A stretch of DNA of 64,000 nucleotides from Rhopalosiphum padi (taxonomy: Eukaryota > Arthropoda > Insecta > Hemiptera > Aphididae), in assembly GCF_020882245.1 (NCBI RefSeq), contig NC_083598.1, forward strand, positions 10,533,178 to 10,597,177, given 5' to 3'. Below are positions 41,201-56,200 of this stretch, piece after piece (the first letter of the stretch is position 1; each line of letters opens with the position of its first letter). Position numbers and translations under genes: made by a program. The notes under the pieces are model-generated. The model worked only from the letters and a program-made list of their open reading frames with translations. It was not told where the DNA came from and did no database searches.

Positions 41201-44200
41201 CATGACGGTTGCTAAAGGCACAATGTTAGTATAAATGATATAGTATTTTTAATTTGTATACTTTTATTTTGTGTCTTTATTGCTTATAGTAGAATAGCGA
41301 GACAAACCTTTCCCTCTCTCTCTCTCTCTTTCTCTATCTCAGTTAGTGCCCACAAAAAAAGGAAATCATCTGGATACTTCGATAATTTCTGAGCATTTTT
41401 TTTTCGAAGAGTTCAAAGTTTCGATGGGTTTTTCCAATATTAGGCACACTGTATTATATTATTATTACTATATAAACTAACGACGGGTCCTGTAACTATT
41501 CTATTTCTGTTAGGAGTTTTCATTATATATATTCCTATAATATCAGTGCATGCCATTAAGATATTAGGTCGGTACACTTTCCGTTTCCTCTTAATAATCA
41601 TTATGCTAAGTGATTCAGTTGTATGGGAGCGACCACATTTTAGCCGAGCTTCATTACACTTTTTCAGAGAGCACCAACAATGAAATTATATTGTTACTTC
41701 ATAAATAAGAAGTAATAAATATTAGTTTTTTTCTATTATCATCATACGTATCTACTATCGTCCGACATCAATGCGTCACAGAATAATGTTTTCTTTTGAA
41801 CGTGTTTTGTCAAAAAAAAAAAAAAAACTATGTCAAAACGCGGAAGCTGTGCGGTGTCATTCTAAAAGCTTTTCTCACAGGCACTGTATACACCATACAT
41901 TAGTCGAGTGATTCGCACCGGTTTCAAGTATGATATACCGACTACGCACCACTTGAATACACCGCTGTAATATCGTTTTGAGTGGATTCCTCGCGCGTGT
42001 AGAAGCTATGTAGTCTTCAACAACGTTAGGAAGCTGTCGAACCAACACATGTGTATAATAGTATTTTTTTTTTCTTACTCTCTCGTCCGTCGATTAGGTC
42101 ACGCAATTTAAACGTCAGTTTCTTTCAGGATGAAACTGCAAATAAAACAGATTAAGCAGGTACATAGTAATATGTTAGTAAAATAAGTGCACACTGCATA
42201 CCACGTATGGTTTTCAACACGTAGGTTCATGAATATTGTTTCCTAAACGATTGTAGAGTAGTGTTTGCGAACTACAGACAAACAATAATTATAAGTTTAA
42301 AACCGTCGACGTCAAAGCGCGTATATTTTTTTTATGCTAGCATGCACTTCTAATACATATATTACCTATAATATACTAATATCATGTAAAGACGCATTAT
42401 CCTTGGTACGACCTCCGGACGCAACCGGTTTGTGTGGGTTACACCGACCCGGCAATCTTCCGTAGGTTATACGCATACATTATAGGCATAATAATAATAA
42501 TAATAATATCGTATATTTGATCACAGAGATAACGAGGCGAAGCGTGGCGGTAGTGACTATGGCGGTATTCGACGTTTGCAAATCATATTTTTCGATGACC
42601 GGCGTAGGTCATCGAAAACAAAATTTCATAATAATAATTTTTAGTGTCCCAAGGGTATAAGAGATCGCGTTACGATTATCTCACAATGTGACTAATATAT
42701 TATTCGGTCATACGTGATATAATTTCGATGATCAGTGATTTCGCATCGTTATTATTTTTAATAGTCTAAATAATGTATATGTCTATGCGTGCTAGTAGTG
42801 TATGCCCCCGGCGTTGATTTAATAAATTTTTTTAATTTGTCCTCACAACTCTTGTTGAAACACAGACTTATCAATTCTATATAATTTACAGAATCGCTTT
42901 TTTTTTTTTTTGTAGAAAGAACTTTTATAATAAATAGCATAATATCGTGAATATATTGGTTTTAACGATAATATCGAATAATTACTATTATTCGCCATGC
43001 ATGTTGTTTACAACACTTTGATACATTTTACTAAATTATAAAAATTTAAATTTATAATAATGATTTATAAAAAAACAATATTCCAGACTTTTCAAACTTT
43101 TAATTTGATAAAACCTGAAAATTTGTACTCTTTGTCAAACTTTTTCATCGAATTTTCAATTTTAATTGATAAAAAATGTATTTTCTGTACCTAGCAGATA
43201 TATTTATTTTTTTCGTAAATTTACCCCAAAAAATATTTATCTTCACTAGGAATAGCTATCGCAATTTATTTTCTGAGAAGGACGTTTCTGATTTTTGACG
43301 TTTTTTGTGTTTTTTTAAGGTTTAGAAATTTTGATATATTTCTAATAAACCTTAAACAAATTACAGATATGGACTGCTGGGAGCTAGTGGTTGCGGAAAA
43401 ACCACATTGCTCAGCTGTATTGTTGGTCGGCGGCGACTAAACACAGGACAAATCTTTGTACTCGGAGGAAAGCCCGGAACTAAAGGAAGTGGAGTTCCCG
43501 GAAAACGCGTTGGATACATGCCTCAGGTAAATAATGTTTATTAAAATGTTATTCTTTTCACAAGTAAAAAGCCAACAAGTAAAAAATAAAATATTAATAA
43601 CGATAAAAAAAGAAAAATTAGAATTATTTATGACGCTAACAGTGTACATAGATGATACAATCAAATTTTTTAAATGTTTTCAAAAAAAAATTATTTATAC
43701 TTAGAATTTTTAGGACTTTTCATACTTTAAGTAATTCAATACTTAATATACTTCGCTGGAAGTAATTTACAAATTTATCGTTATAACGGTTAATACTGGT
43801 ACCATGGGTCTAAAACGAAACTGGGATATTTTTAATATGTTTAGGCTTAAAATATTTACAAATCTCACTGCACTTAAACATAATGTTTAAAACCAGTTGC
43901 CATAAAACCGGAAAAACGTGATGCGTTGCAATTTATTGTTTTAAAGTCAGATTAGGAATGGAAGCAAACTAAATGGGCAATAACTAACGAATATCAGGTC
44001 ATATAATATTATATATTATTACATTAAATACAGAAAAAGCGGTTGGATCTCTTTTCTACATTTAGTTCATAGGATTCCTGGTTGGAAAAACCAAAATCCA
44101 TTATTATTATTATTGTTATTAGACGACGAGTGCATGTGACTTTTGACGTAGTATAATATATTGTATATATATTGTATACAGTATGTTCCGTCTTTTATGT

Positions 44201-47200
44201 TGCATTAATTATCTCAGTCTTATGACTTCAGACAAAAATACTGTTTTTTTATGATATTTAAAGGTACTAATAAAGCGCATATTTTGTAAAAATGTCACAT
44301 ACAATTCTAGACACTTAAAAATCGGTTTATTTTCAAATTTCAAATAGGTAGTTATAATTTAATCAATTGTACGTTTAACAACACGGTCATTAAAATTAAT
44401 TAAAAAAATTAATCTATCTATATCTGATATTTAAATAATGGATTCTGTTTAAAAAATAACCCATGTGATTTTCGTACATATGCATTGGAAGAGTTAAATA
44501 TGTGAAACTTAAATACTATTTTGCTATAACAGCAAATCATATTTTAAAATTTTTCTAATATCGACGAGCTGAGATATTTAGTAGTACTAAATGAGATGGG
44601 ACATACTATACCTAATATATAATATTATTATCACGATATAATTCATGAGTGTGGTCTTTGCTTGCATTTGACCTCTAGCGAGAGCGGTGGTGACTGTAGA
44701 GTGTATGTTATTGTACGATCGACTAACACAAGCCCAGCCGAACTAGTAAACGTAAGCGTCGTGTACACGCCAAACGGTCCTTGGGTTTTGGCAAAAGTCT
44801 GTCGAAACTCGAAACGTCGTTTATACGTGTCCGTATCATGCGTCGTCGCTGTCGCCGATAGAGCAAGGCTAGCCGACGCAGATAAATCGTTGATCGGTCG
44901 GTCAAAGCTTTTCAAGGCGTAAAGACGCGTTCACGCAAACGCGCGCTAACTTCAGTTTTTTTTGCTCATTTAATTTAATTTAATATTTTTTTTTTTTGAG
45001 GACGCCTCCAAGGCTGAGCGTTACTCTGCATTTGATATATTATTATATCAATATTAAATCATATTTAGTATCTCGTGCCTACGACACAATATTGTCGAGT
45101 AGTTTTTTCCCCCTTTGACTTTCGCCGCAAGCTATCAATTGTCTGGTAAATGTGCGGAATACGAAAAAAACATATCCACGATACAAATAACTGCAGTTAA
45201 TACCAACATATACGTTTATTATTACAATAAAAAATATAATATATAATGTTATATCTTTTCTATTATACTATCTGTAATGGTTGCTAAAACCGCGGGACGC
45301 ATCGATCCGAGTCGTGTGCAACACTTGCACATTCCTACATAATAATATAATATAACCCCGTTGCACGGGAGTCAACATAATACGATAATAATAATATGCC
45401 GAAAATGAAACTAGGCAACTTACTAGCGCTGATTAGCATTCCGTTTACTGTAAATAGCGATTTCTTAACGTTTACTATTTCATAAAATACAATAATAAGA
45501 CGAACAAAAAACCAAACAAGAAAAATATGTTTGTATAAATATGTAACTTGCAGTTATAATTTAATTAAAAGTTTTGTAAACTAAGCACATTTTATTCCTA
45601 TGCAGAATTAAACACAATTTTAATTTTAAAACGTTTATAAGACTATTTGAAAAGAAAAATCTTTTAAAATGGGGATAGTATAGTAACTAGTAAGTACCTA
45701 TCTACTTTTCTGGTCGGTAGCATAATTTTCCATTAGTGTTCTTAAAAGTTGTAAAAAAAAGTTATAAGTTTATAATAATAATATTAATTTGAAAAGTACG
45801 TCACTTAAGATTTTCCTTTACTGCGTAAAACATTTTTCAGAACGTGTTAAAAAAAACCAATTGTCAATAATCATGTCATAAAGTTAAACAATAAAAACAC
45901 CTCGTTAACATAATCAGTAGATATTCTAACTTGAGTTATAATTTGTACGATAAATATTACTAGATTTTTCTGAGTGTCATGATTTTTAGGAAACAATAAT
46001 TGCTATCTAAGTATTATTTATTCCAGATTTTCCCTGTTCAAATTTTATAGTATAATTATAAGTTTTAGTTAAATTGTTTTAACAAAATACATAACTAATA
46101 GCAAATATTATATTTTATTCATTATTATTATTATTTTTTTTTAAAGAAAAAGCCCGTGTAAAATATAATGAACTCATTTTCTTTAAGATGATGTTTTGTT
46201 ACTTTATCCGGTAAAAAACTTCATATTTTATTTAACATAAGCAGTGTTTATTGTACACGTATTTACTATAGGTCTTTATTTAAATCGATCATTTTATAAT
46301 AGCAGTAATAATTTATACTCACGTTATATTTGTTTTGACTATAAAGATTTATTTTTCATTATTTCAATACTTTAAGTTATACATTTATAAATATCTCAAA
46401 TATTTTACTTGTATGTATAATATACAAATTCTTGGTATTATATTATATTCATTGGTAATAAAATAGTGATGTATTAGATACTGTGTTTTGGGATAAGATG
46501 TGGTTTTTCTCTTAATCTCCTCGGTGAAAAAATATCTTACAACCTTATACAATTTTGTGTGAACTTATATCGATGTGCCGAATGGGATGGCTAGGATTGA
46601 GAATAAAATATTAAAGTTTCAACTGACATTTTATGAAAACCCTCTAACCTGTATCAGACCAAGTTTTTAATCTAAAACAATACTTATGTATTGGATATTT
46701 CAATCATTAATGGCTATGAAGCTTTCTTCATTTTAGCTTAAAAACATGTTGGCTAGACATTTTTATTCTATTTAAATAGGTTTTTTTTTTTATGTAACTA
46801 CCTTTAAAAGTTTGAAATGTGTTATAAAATAAAGTAGTTTTAAAATCTAATATAATAAGTCAATTTTTTTAGATTAGTATTTATACTATATTATTATGTC
46901 ATATTATTAACAATAAAATGTCTAATATTATAAAATATTACCTCACATTGTGAATTCATGATAAATTTTCATAATAGCTTTAATTTTTCCGGTAACAACT
47001 TCTTTTGTTTTTTTTTTTTAAAAAAACAAACAAATACATTGTCAACTTATATTAACAATGACAAGACATCTCTTCAGAGAACATGTTTAAATCCATATTT
47101 GTTCCGCAATGTTTTGAAATAGTAGAGCACGTATTTCAAGTTATTTTTTTCACACACGTGCATACTTATAAAAACGTCCGTGTCTGTAACACATTCACAG

Positions 47201-50200
47201 CATAATATAAAGAATCAATTAATATTTACCTTTTCCAATTGAAGGTTTTAACAAATTAATAGGATTTATCAGAATGATATTTTGTAATTGGTTTATAATT
47301 ACTTAAGATTATATTTATTTTATAATATGTTATAAATAGTTATTAGTTTTAATATTATTTTATTTTAATACCCTAAATACAATAAATAATAGCAATGCAA
47401 AGAAGCTATAGTTTCAATGACATAATTTTACGTTTTGTCATTATTATGTTATACCCCATTCTTTCATTATATTAAAAAAAAAATTAATCTAAAGTTTCAA
47501 GGGAATTCGTGAGAATATTTCAAAAAAATATTCAATAATAATTTATTAATTTGTATACGTATTATATAGTTTGTATTTGTTTAAATAATATAATGTGAAA
47601 TAAAAAAAAATACTTGATAATGGTTTATGTTAATAAAGTTTCTTATTCTTTATGAAAAATAAAATAGTATGTTTTCACTTTATTATTTGTAATAATCTAA
47701 AGTATAATGTATACAATTATTTGTATAAATACATATTTACCAAGTGGTAGGTATTATACCAAAAAAATAATCATTAACTTTTATCGAACGCTAAGTAAGT
47801 TAAAATAAATATGTATTTTTATTCGTCTTGATTACATTTTATTTTATAAGTATTTATAATATAACATTTTTTTAAAGTAAAAGTTTAAATAAATTTGATT
47901 TTTATTAGTTAATTTTATGTACTTAATATATTATAGTTTTGATAATTTATCAATGATATCGTATTACTGGTTTAATATTTGACACTTTTATATTTTCAAT
48001 TTGTATTCAATCGTTCTTTAGACAATTACTCGAATGACGTTAATAGTCGACGTCCGTGTCGATTGTTTAGAAATTATTCTTCGGCGCCACGTAGCATCAG
48101 TAATTTGTAATGACAATTTTGATTTCTATAGGACAAAAAAAAATTGTCTTCACTCTCCAGACATTAATGTATTACTAAATATTGATTAATCACAGAATTA
48201 TTATTCTTGGACTCATTCTTCAATTGTTTATTTATTTATTTTTTTGCTAAATATTTAAAGATTAAATCATTTAACTTTGTCTATTTCATATTTTAAAACT
48301 GAACATTGGTCATTATCCATAACGTTTTACTGACCTCGTAACGACATCATAATTGGTATTTTAAAGTTTGTGCTGGATATTACAATGATCGATAACGAAA
48401 AGGAGGGGACAAGCGATTATAATATGGAAGACGTTTTGATGAATAATTTGTGTCCTAATCGTTAAAATATTTAGAAAACAAGTTTAATGCCTTTGAAGGC
48501 TATAAAAATAGAAAAAAAATCTATATCCTTAATGACACTCTTCTATATAAAAAAAATTACCACAAAGCCTTATTTTTTATGTGGTAAAAATCCTTAATTA
48601 TAACTCGATATTGTCTTCGACAGTCGATTTTGAACAAGTAATTAAAACAAATTTCCTACTGTTAGTTTTTAAAATGTTGTTATTCATCGTATCTGTATAT
48701 TAGTTTTAATTTAAGCAACTATTTTTGATGCAAACAATTTAAATATATAGATTTGTTCAAACCATAAACGTTCTTTTCTAAACGATTTCGAACTATCACG
48801 TAGTCGGATATGATTATATAACACATTGTTCATTTTTTTTTAAATTTATTTTTAGTTTTAATGCATGTATCGATAGATATTTAGTTTTTACAATTCTATC
48901 GATTATAATAAACGTTATGACTGGGTAAGATACACATGTATTTCAAACTCTCGTATTCAAAATGAATACGTGGAAACACGATTTCTCCAGCACTGCACAA
49001 TATTTTTTTCCTGCTAGAATCACCGACTGTAACGGATAAAAGCGAACATATAAACCATAAATATGTATATATATTTTAAATATAGATATTGATAAAAAAA
49101 AAAATATATATAAAAACCACTGGTTTTATAACAGCAATATTAAAACTGCATTTATTTGTATCATTCTTTGTATACTAACGTCAATCAATAATATTGTAAA
49201 ATAATATAAATTATAATTACAAATAACCCATTACCTAAAAGTTATAGAAATTAAAATAAGTTTAATTCAAATTTAAATACAATAATAATATGGTTGTTAA
49301 AGTTTATTTTTTTCAACTTGAAATTTATTAATTCACGAAAATCGTTTATATTTTGTTTGTCTATAAAAGTGATATTTTATATTTTTATGATTTATATATC
49401 AAAATAATATTTTATGTTATTTTTTTTTTTATAGGAAATAGCTCTGTATGGAGAGTTTTCCATCAAAGAGACAATGATGTATTTTGGCTGGATATTCGGT
49501 ATGGAAACGTCAGAAATTAATGATCGACTTCAGTTTCTTTTGAACTTTTTGGATTTGCCAAGCCAGTCTAGATTGGTGAAAAATCTTAGGTAATTAATTT
49601 TTGAAAGCTCAATGCTTATTAAAGAATATTAGATTATTATTATTATAATAAAAATGAAATTATATTTTAGTGGTGGTCAACAAAGAAGAGTTTCATTCGC
49701 TGTGGCTCTTATGCACGATCCAGAACTCTTAATTTTAGACGAACCTACAGTTGGTGTAGATCCTTTACTCCGTCAAAGGTATAACTATTTAGGATAGTAT
49801 TATTAAATTAATAGTATTTTTTTTTTTTAATTACATCTGAATATTATTGTTTGGTAAATTAGTATTTGGAATCATTTGGTTCAGATCACAAAAGATGGAC
49901 ACAAAACAGTTATTATAACTACACATTACATCGAGGAAGCTCGGCAAGCGCACACTGTAAGTATATTTATTAGCATACAATATTACTCGTATATTATAGT
50001 AAAATGTAATCAATACTTAAAAAATAAAAAAATACTAATCGATTGGTTTGTCTAGATCGGTTTAATGAGAAGTGGAAGGTTATTGGCCGAAGAATCTCCA
50101 CGTGTATTGCTGTCTATGTATCACTGTCAGTCATTAGAGGAAGTGTTTTTAAAATTGAGTAGAAAGCAAGGGACGGACGGACAACCGCAGGAAACGCCTG

Positions 50201-53200
50201 TCAATATATCGAATAACATTTCACTCGTAAGTAGTTATTTATTATTTGTATTGTATCGGGACAATACAACAATATGACATTTTAAAATACGGCGTTTTAA
50301 GTAGGCACACAATATACATTTTGTTTTTTTATCAGAAGCACTGATGGTATTGATTTTACTTTTGCAGGCTACGTTAAACTGGGGTAAAAAGGACGAACCT
50401 GTTTATGTAACTGAAGAGAGTGGTGTAGTAGGCTTGAACTTCCATCAATCAAAGGAGGTGCTTGCGCAAGATCAGTCAAATGGCATAAATGGTAAATTGT
50501 CAGAAATGCAAATGATGGAGCCACAATATGACTCAAGTTGTTGTGAAATCACTACTCGAGGAAAAACAAAGGCATTGTTGCAAAAGAACTTTTTGAGAAT
50601 GTGGAGAAACGTTGGGTAAGTTTTTTTTTATATATTAAACCATTTATTAAATATAATAGAAATACATGTACAATTAGTATACTGAATAAACATTTTGGTT
50701 TAGCTACCTTCTTTAAGCATAGCTTGAGTTGAAGGTAGTGAGTTATTACGAAGTTATTTCCTTAGAGATTAAAATATAGCATAATATATAATTCAAAATT
50801 ATGACAAATATAACAATACAATAATGAAAAAGTTTTAAACTGGGTAATTAAATTTACAAACTAGTTATAAAAAAATATTAATATTATTATTTAATCTAAG
50901 ATATCTTTTAACATTATTTTCTAGATAATTGAAATAAATTGGTCCTAAATAGTCTACAAGTTACAGACCAATACCTTTAACTTAGATACTCTGTTCAATT
51001 AATTAATTGATACGTATACTATTTATTTAAATTGTATTTATTGTAGTAAACAATTTTAATGTATCATTGCATTTAAAAACGCGTTCAATGTATCTAAAAG
51101 ATTTATTTTGTTGACATATCCTAAAAAAATATTCTTGAATAAATTATTAAAATATTTTATGATACTTACAGAGTTATGTTGTTCATATTTGCATTACCAG
51201 TAATGCAAGTCATACTTTTCTGTTTGGCCATCGGTAGAGATCCAACAGGCTTACATTTGGCTGTAGTCAACAAGGAAATGGACTGGAATACAATGGAATG
51301 TCCAGTTTATGATAATTGTACTCTTAACATGTTTTCGTGTAGGTACTTAAACGCTTTACCAAAAGACACCGTAGTATTAGTAAGTATTTTAATTAATGTT
51401 ATTATATTATGTGTCATACGAATATTTGATTATAAAAACTATTTCTCAGGATTATTATGAGACCCCCGAGAAAGCTATAAATGCCGTTAAAGTGGGTGAC
51501 GCGTGGGGTGCACTATACTTCACTGAAAACTTTACTGACGCACTCGTAGCACGAATGGCGTTAGGTAGAGAATCTGACGAAGAAACATTGGACCAGAGTG
51601 AAGTGCGAGTGTGGCTTGACATGTCGAGTAAATATTGAATCAAATTTATTTTGTATATTTTATCATGCACATAATATAAACAATTGATTGTAAAATGTAT
51701 ATTGTTTAACGTTTTCAGACCAACAAATCGGTTTAATGTTGAACAGAGACTTGCAATTGTCTTATAGAGACTTTGGGCAAGGTTTACTGCAGAGCTGTGA
51801 CCAAAATCCTAAACTCGCGGATATTCCAATTCAGGTGAATTGCAATTTTATAACAATATTTTAAAAATAAAAATATAAAACGACAATAACTATAATTATA
51901 ATTGTTTCACATTTTGCAGTTCAAAGAACCAATATACGGCAGTAGTGATCCTAGTTTTACGGATTTCGTAGCGCCGGGAGTCATTTTAACGTGAGTATTC
52001 TTGAATTGTATTTTCTTATCAATCTGTATTATTAATGTTGCTTTATTATATCTAGAATTGTTTTCTTCTTGGCTGTCGCGCTCACGTCTTCGGCACTTAT
52101 CATCGAGCGCACTGAGGGTCTGTTGGACAGGAGTTGGGTTGCCGGTAAATATGATCATAATTTTCAACTAAAATAAAATGTTATAACAGTTTGTGGAGTT
52201 TTCGTTTCAAGTATGCTTTGTTCACCGTGTATTATGTATACACAGTTCCATTGTGGTGCAAGCGTATGAATATTTAGCCACCATTCTACACACCACACGA
52301 TAAAAAGATCAGATATGTTTTACGACTTTTAATCTTGGCGTGAGCTCTTGAGGTGGTAATAAAATTGTTGCGGGTACCAGTATTTACATAGGACATTTGA
52401 ATGCGTACCGTTTTTTCTTTCATTTTACATAATTTACACTCACTCGCAGATCTTACATCTTATAACAAGTACGGCTGTAGTAGCATCAGTATTTTATATC
52501 GAAAAATGTTATGATTGAAACGGAAAAAAGTTGTATTTTTGTCAGAAAAAGTATGTTCGATCATCATTGGTTATTTTTTATAACTTTCATAATATACCTG
52601 TTATATTCATATTTCGTATCGATCAAAACTTGGAGGTATTATAATATGGTATCGGAACCTCCATAAACTTGGTTTTAATTTCAACGTTTTAAACCAAGAG
52701 AAAATCTGCGGTTAAACATTTATTCACACAAAAACTAATATTATTTTTTGTATATATTCCTGTAGGTGTAACACCATTAGAAATATTGTTCTCCCATGTC
52801 ATTACGCAATTTGTAGTCATGTGTGGACAGACAGCACTTGTACTCATATTCATGATTCTTGTATTTGGTGTGGAATGCAAAGGAGACATTACTTTAGTCA
52901 TAACCCTCACAATATTGCAGGGTCTTTGCGGCATGTGTTTCGGTAAGTGAAATATAAATAAAAAATTTTCCCGTACTTAAACTTAAACTTTGTTTATTAC
53001 AGGTTTCGTTATATCGGCCATATGTGAACTAGAAAGAAACGCTATCCAGTTGGCCCTGGGAAGCTTTTACCCGACACTTCTGCTCAGTGGTACGTTAATA
53101 GTTTTGAACTACATAATATAATTAGAATTTAAACAAAACAAATTTTAACTCACGCAGTTAGAGCGTAACTCATTTATCAAAAACAATAAATTATGATTAT

Positions 53201-56200
53201 TTATTTAATATTTGTTAGCAATCTTGAATTACCTTCAAAAGATCGTCAGTAAACAATAAATATCAATGTCACGGTAACCTTCAATTTACTCACTGTTGTA
53301 AATGTTAACTAATCAAATTTTAATTAGGTACTAGAATTAATACTAAGCTCTCAACGTGTGGTATTAAAAAATATATTTGTGATATTTATCATTTAAACTC
53401 TCGACAAACATTTGAGGTCGTACGTTTTATTAAAATATTAAGTATAGATGGTTATAATATATACTTATGTACTATGATAAAACAATGTGTACATTTATAT
53501 AAATCGAGTGACTAAAATATACATAATATACAAACGTGCTCTGTATTAATGTAATATTGTATACATAAAATATTAAATGTTAATTTTAGATTTTTAAGAT
53601 TCAGCAATTTTTTCACGATTCGGTAAAAGTACATTTCACATAAGTTGATAAGTTAGGTATGATTTTATGTTTAAAATTTGTTCATTTTCTCATAATATCT
53701 CTGTTTAAATTTTTTAATTCCAAAATAGATGATTTCATTATTATTATTTTTTACAAATCGCTTATGGAATGCAAATATTGGTTATATTTTAGTTATATGT
53801 ATTAATAGTTTTACTTTATTTCACATAGTTGTAAACCATACAGAAGTATATTTTTTCAATATAGGTACAACACTTGAAAAATACTTTGAAATTAGGGTCA
53901 AGAAGTCTAGTTTTCTATATTTTATACGATAATAATATGCATTTTTAAAGTAGTTTCCTATACTGTATGATTTTTTTTTATTTGTTAGTATCACAAAAAA
54001 TAAAAATATACTTTATGATAAGTTATAATCTAGATTTTTATTTGATATAGCATTTGTTATTAAATTTATTCTGTTTACTAGATGGTAATTCAAAAGAGAA
54101 AAAGGTTAAATATAAAAATTTTGGTGGTAATAATTGGGTTGATATTTTTAAACATTTGTTTAACAAAAAATAGAATTATTATTATTGCCATTAATGATCA
54201 TTAGTACCTGCATAACACATTAAATACACAATACATTCGGTGTAACAGTAACAAGAAATTGCGTTATTAATACCATGAAATTAATGTTATTTAGTCAATT
54301 TTTTTTTTATGTATATGTACTTTTTTTAATCAAACATTAAAATATGAACTTTAAATCGTATATTACAATAAAAAATATTTACTTATTCAACATTATATTT
54401 ATTTATTATAATATTACATGTTGTTTTATCGCGTACCAAAGGCAAAAAAAAAAGTACTTTGCACAAATATAAACAATTAATGACTAAGACAAAATTACCT
54501 GAAAATAAAATAAAAATATCAACAATAGTAGGTACACCAACACACAAAAAGCGAGTCAACTTTACGTAACGAGGGTCAAAATAAACAAAAATATTTTCAA
54601 CTGTCCTTACATAACTACCATCGTTAGGAGCTGAGTATGAGACTATAATATAGTAATTCTAGTCATGTAGAGTAGCTGAATTTGAAGTATATTATATATC
54701 TGAGTTGTTGCGTTAACACTCCAAATCCACCCAGACCGAATTACTGACGATTCAATAGTTCCGTTCAATTAAAACAACGCCCTATATTGCACTAATTAGC
54801 AATAACAGCACACCGGACATAGTCTTTTATTGTCGAGTGTAAGTATAATATTTGTTTCACCAGGTGTAAATGGGTAAACGTCCCAATTATTACGTAACCA
54901 GCCCACCTTTGAAGAAAATGCTTACAATTTTTTTTCGCCCCACTTTGATTATTCTGTAATTACCTAGAATTTAGTTGTATCATATAAACATTATAATGAT
55001 AGACAAACAATAAATAATTTATTTCTTATAGAGTACAAATTATATATCATTTATTCGGATTAACTGTTCTAGATACATACGATTATATTACTCAATTTAT
55101 CGCTCTAGATCATTAACATTTTTTATATAATTTTTTATTGCAAACTATATTTTAGGACTCTCTTTATTAAGTGATAAATACAATTTTATAACACATCACC
55201 CACTCGAAAAAATACACTACAATTTCACGATTTTTTTTTTATCAAGAAAGATTTTATTAGAACACAATTTTGTTTGATGTAATCGCTCTTAACTATGAAA
55301 TAAATTTGAAAATTTAAATAAAATTATGATGACATCATATTATAAGGAAATTTAAGTTTTGTGACGTAATGCATACAACTAATTTAAATATTTTTTATAT
55401 TTTTTTTTTACAATGTCGACGTGTTAAATAAAAATAATAATACTATTTCGACATAAAATAATTGTTTTTAGAACAATGGAATTATTTTATTTAATGTATA
55501 ACAGCTTAAAGAATATTATTAATATTATAAAAATATAACAAAAGCTGACAAAGCTGTATTAATAATTATTGATTGCATTTTCACACAGCTATACACAATA
55601 TTTTACAAAACCGACTAACCATAACATTACTTTTGGACCAGTTCAATGAGACTGAATCGTAAAGATTTACCGATAAATTTTTCCATTACAATTATTTTAT
55701 AAAATCGATAAAATACATACAGCATATTTATGTAGTCATATATTATACAATTACCAAAATGTTGATGTCATAACGTCTGATAGATTGAGTTATTCTATAC
55801 TTCCCCACTTTGGCGTAACGCGAAGTTGCAAATGGGGGTGGTCAAGTGGCTTTAAAAAAATATGTTTAAAGAAAACTTACTAAAGGAATTCATTAGCGAA
55901 AAATTCCATCGAGCAGTTTCTACTACTCTAAACATTATATTGCAATAATTTATTAATTTTGATGTTTTTAATGCGATAACCAAATAATATCGTTGCAATT
56001 TAAACACCGCAAAAATTTTAACAATTATTTTTTCTCATTTCAGGTGTCATCTGGCCGGTGGAAGGTATGCCCGTTTTGTTGCGTTACGTCAGCTACTGTC
56101 TGCCACTGACCATGGCAACGACGTCCCTACGGAGCATACTGACTCGTGGCTGGAACCTGCTGGAACCTGACGTGTACTTGGGCTTCGTGTCCACCATCTC

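Larger units (their letters stand above)
41225..43366 (+). other. Intron 2
   Basis: This 2.1-kb phase-2 intron contains a CT-rich tract (41311-41340), an A16 run (41812-41827), a T14 run (42898-42911) and a perfect 12-bp stem-loop (42589-42618). No gene is visible. Confidence 0.85.

Noticed and set aside
51455..51670. Minus-strand frame opposite exon 10
   Set aside because: Shadow of the real coding exon; the + strand frame continues the transporter through correct splice sites.
51907..52167. Minus-strand 86-codon frame opposite exons 12-13
   Set aside because: Antisense shadow of transporter exons.
52689..52934. Minus-strand 81-codon frame opposite exon 14
   Set aside because: Antisense shadow of membrane-segment codons.
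54890..55870. Similar CCCAC(T/C)TTTG strings in intron 15 as ends of one element
   Set aside because: Similarity covers only about a dozen bases, orientation is not consistent with clear terminal repeats, and borders could not be defined.
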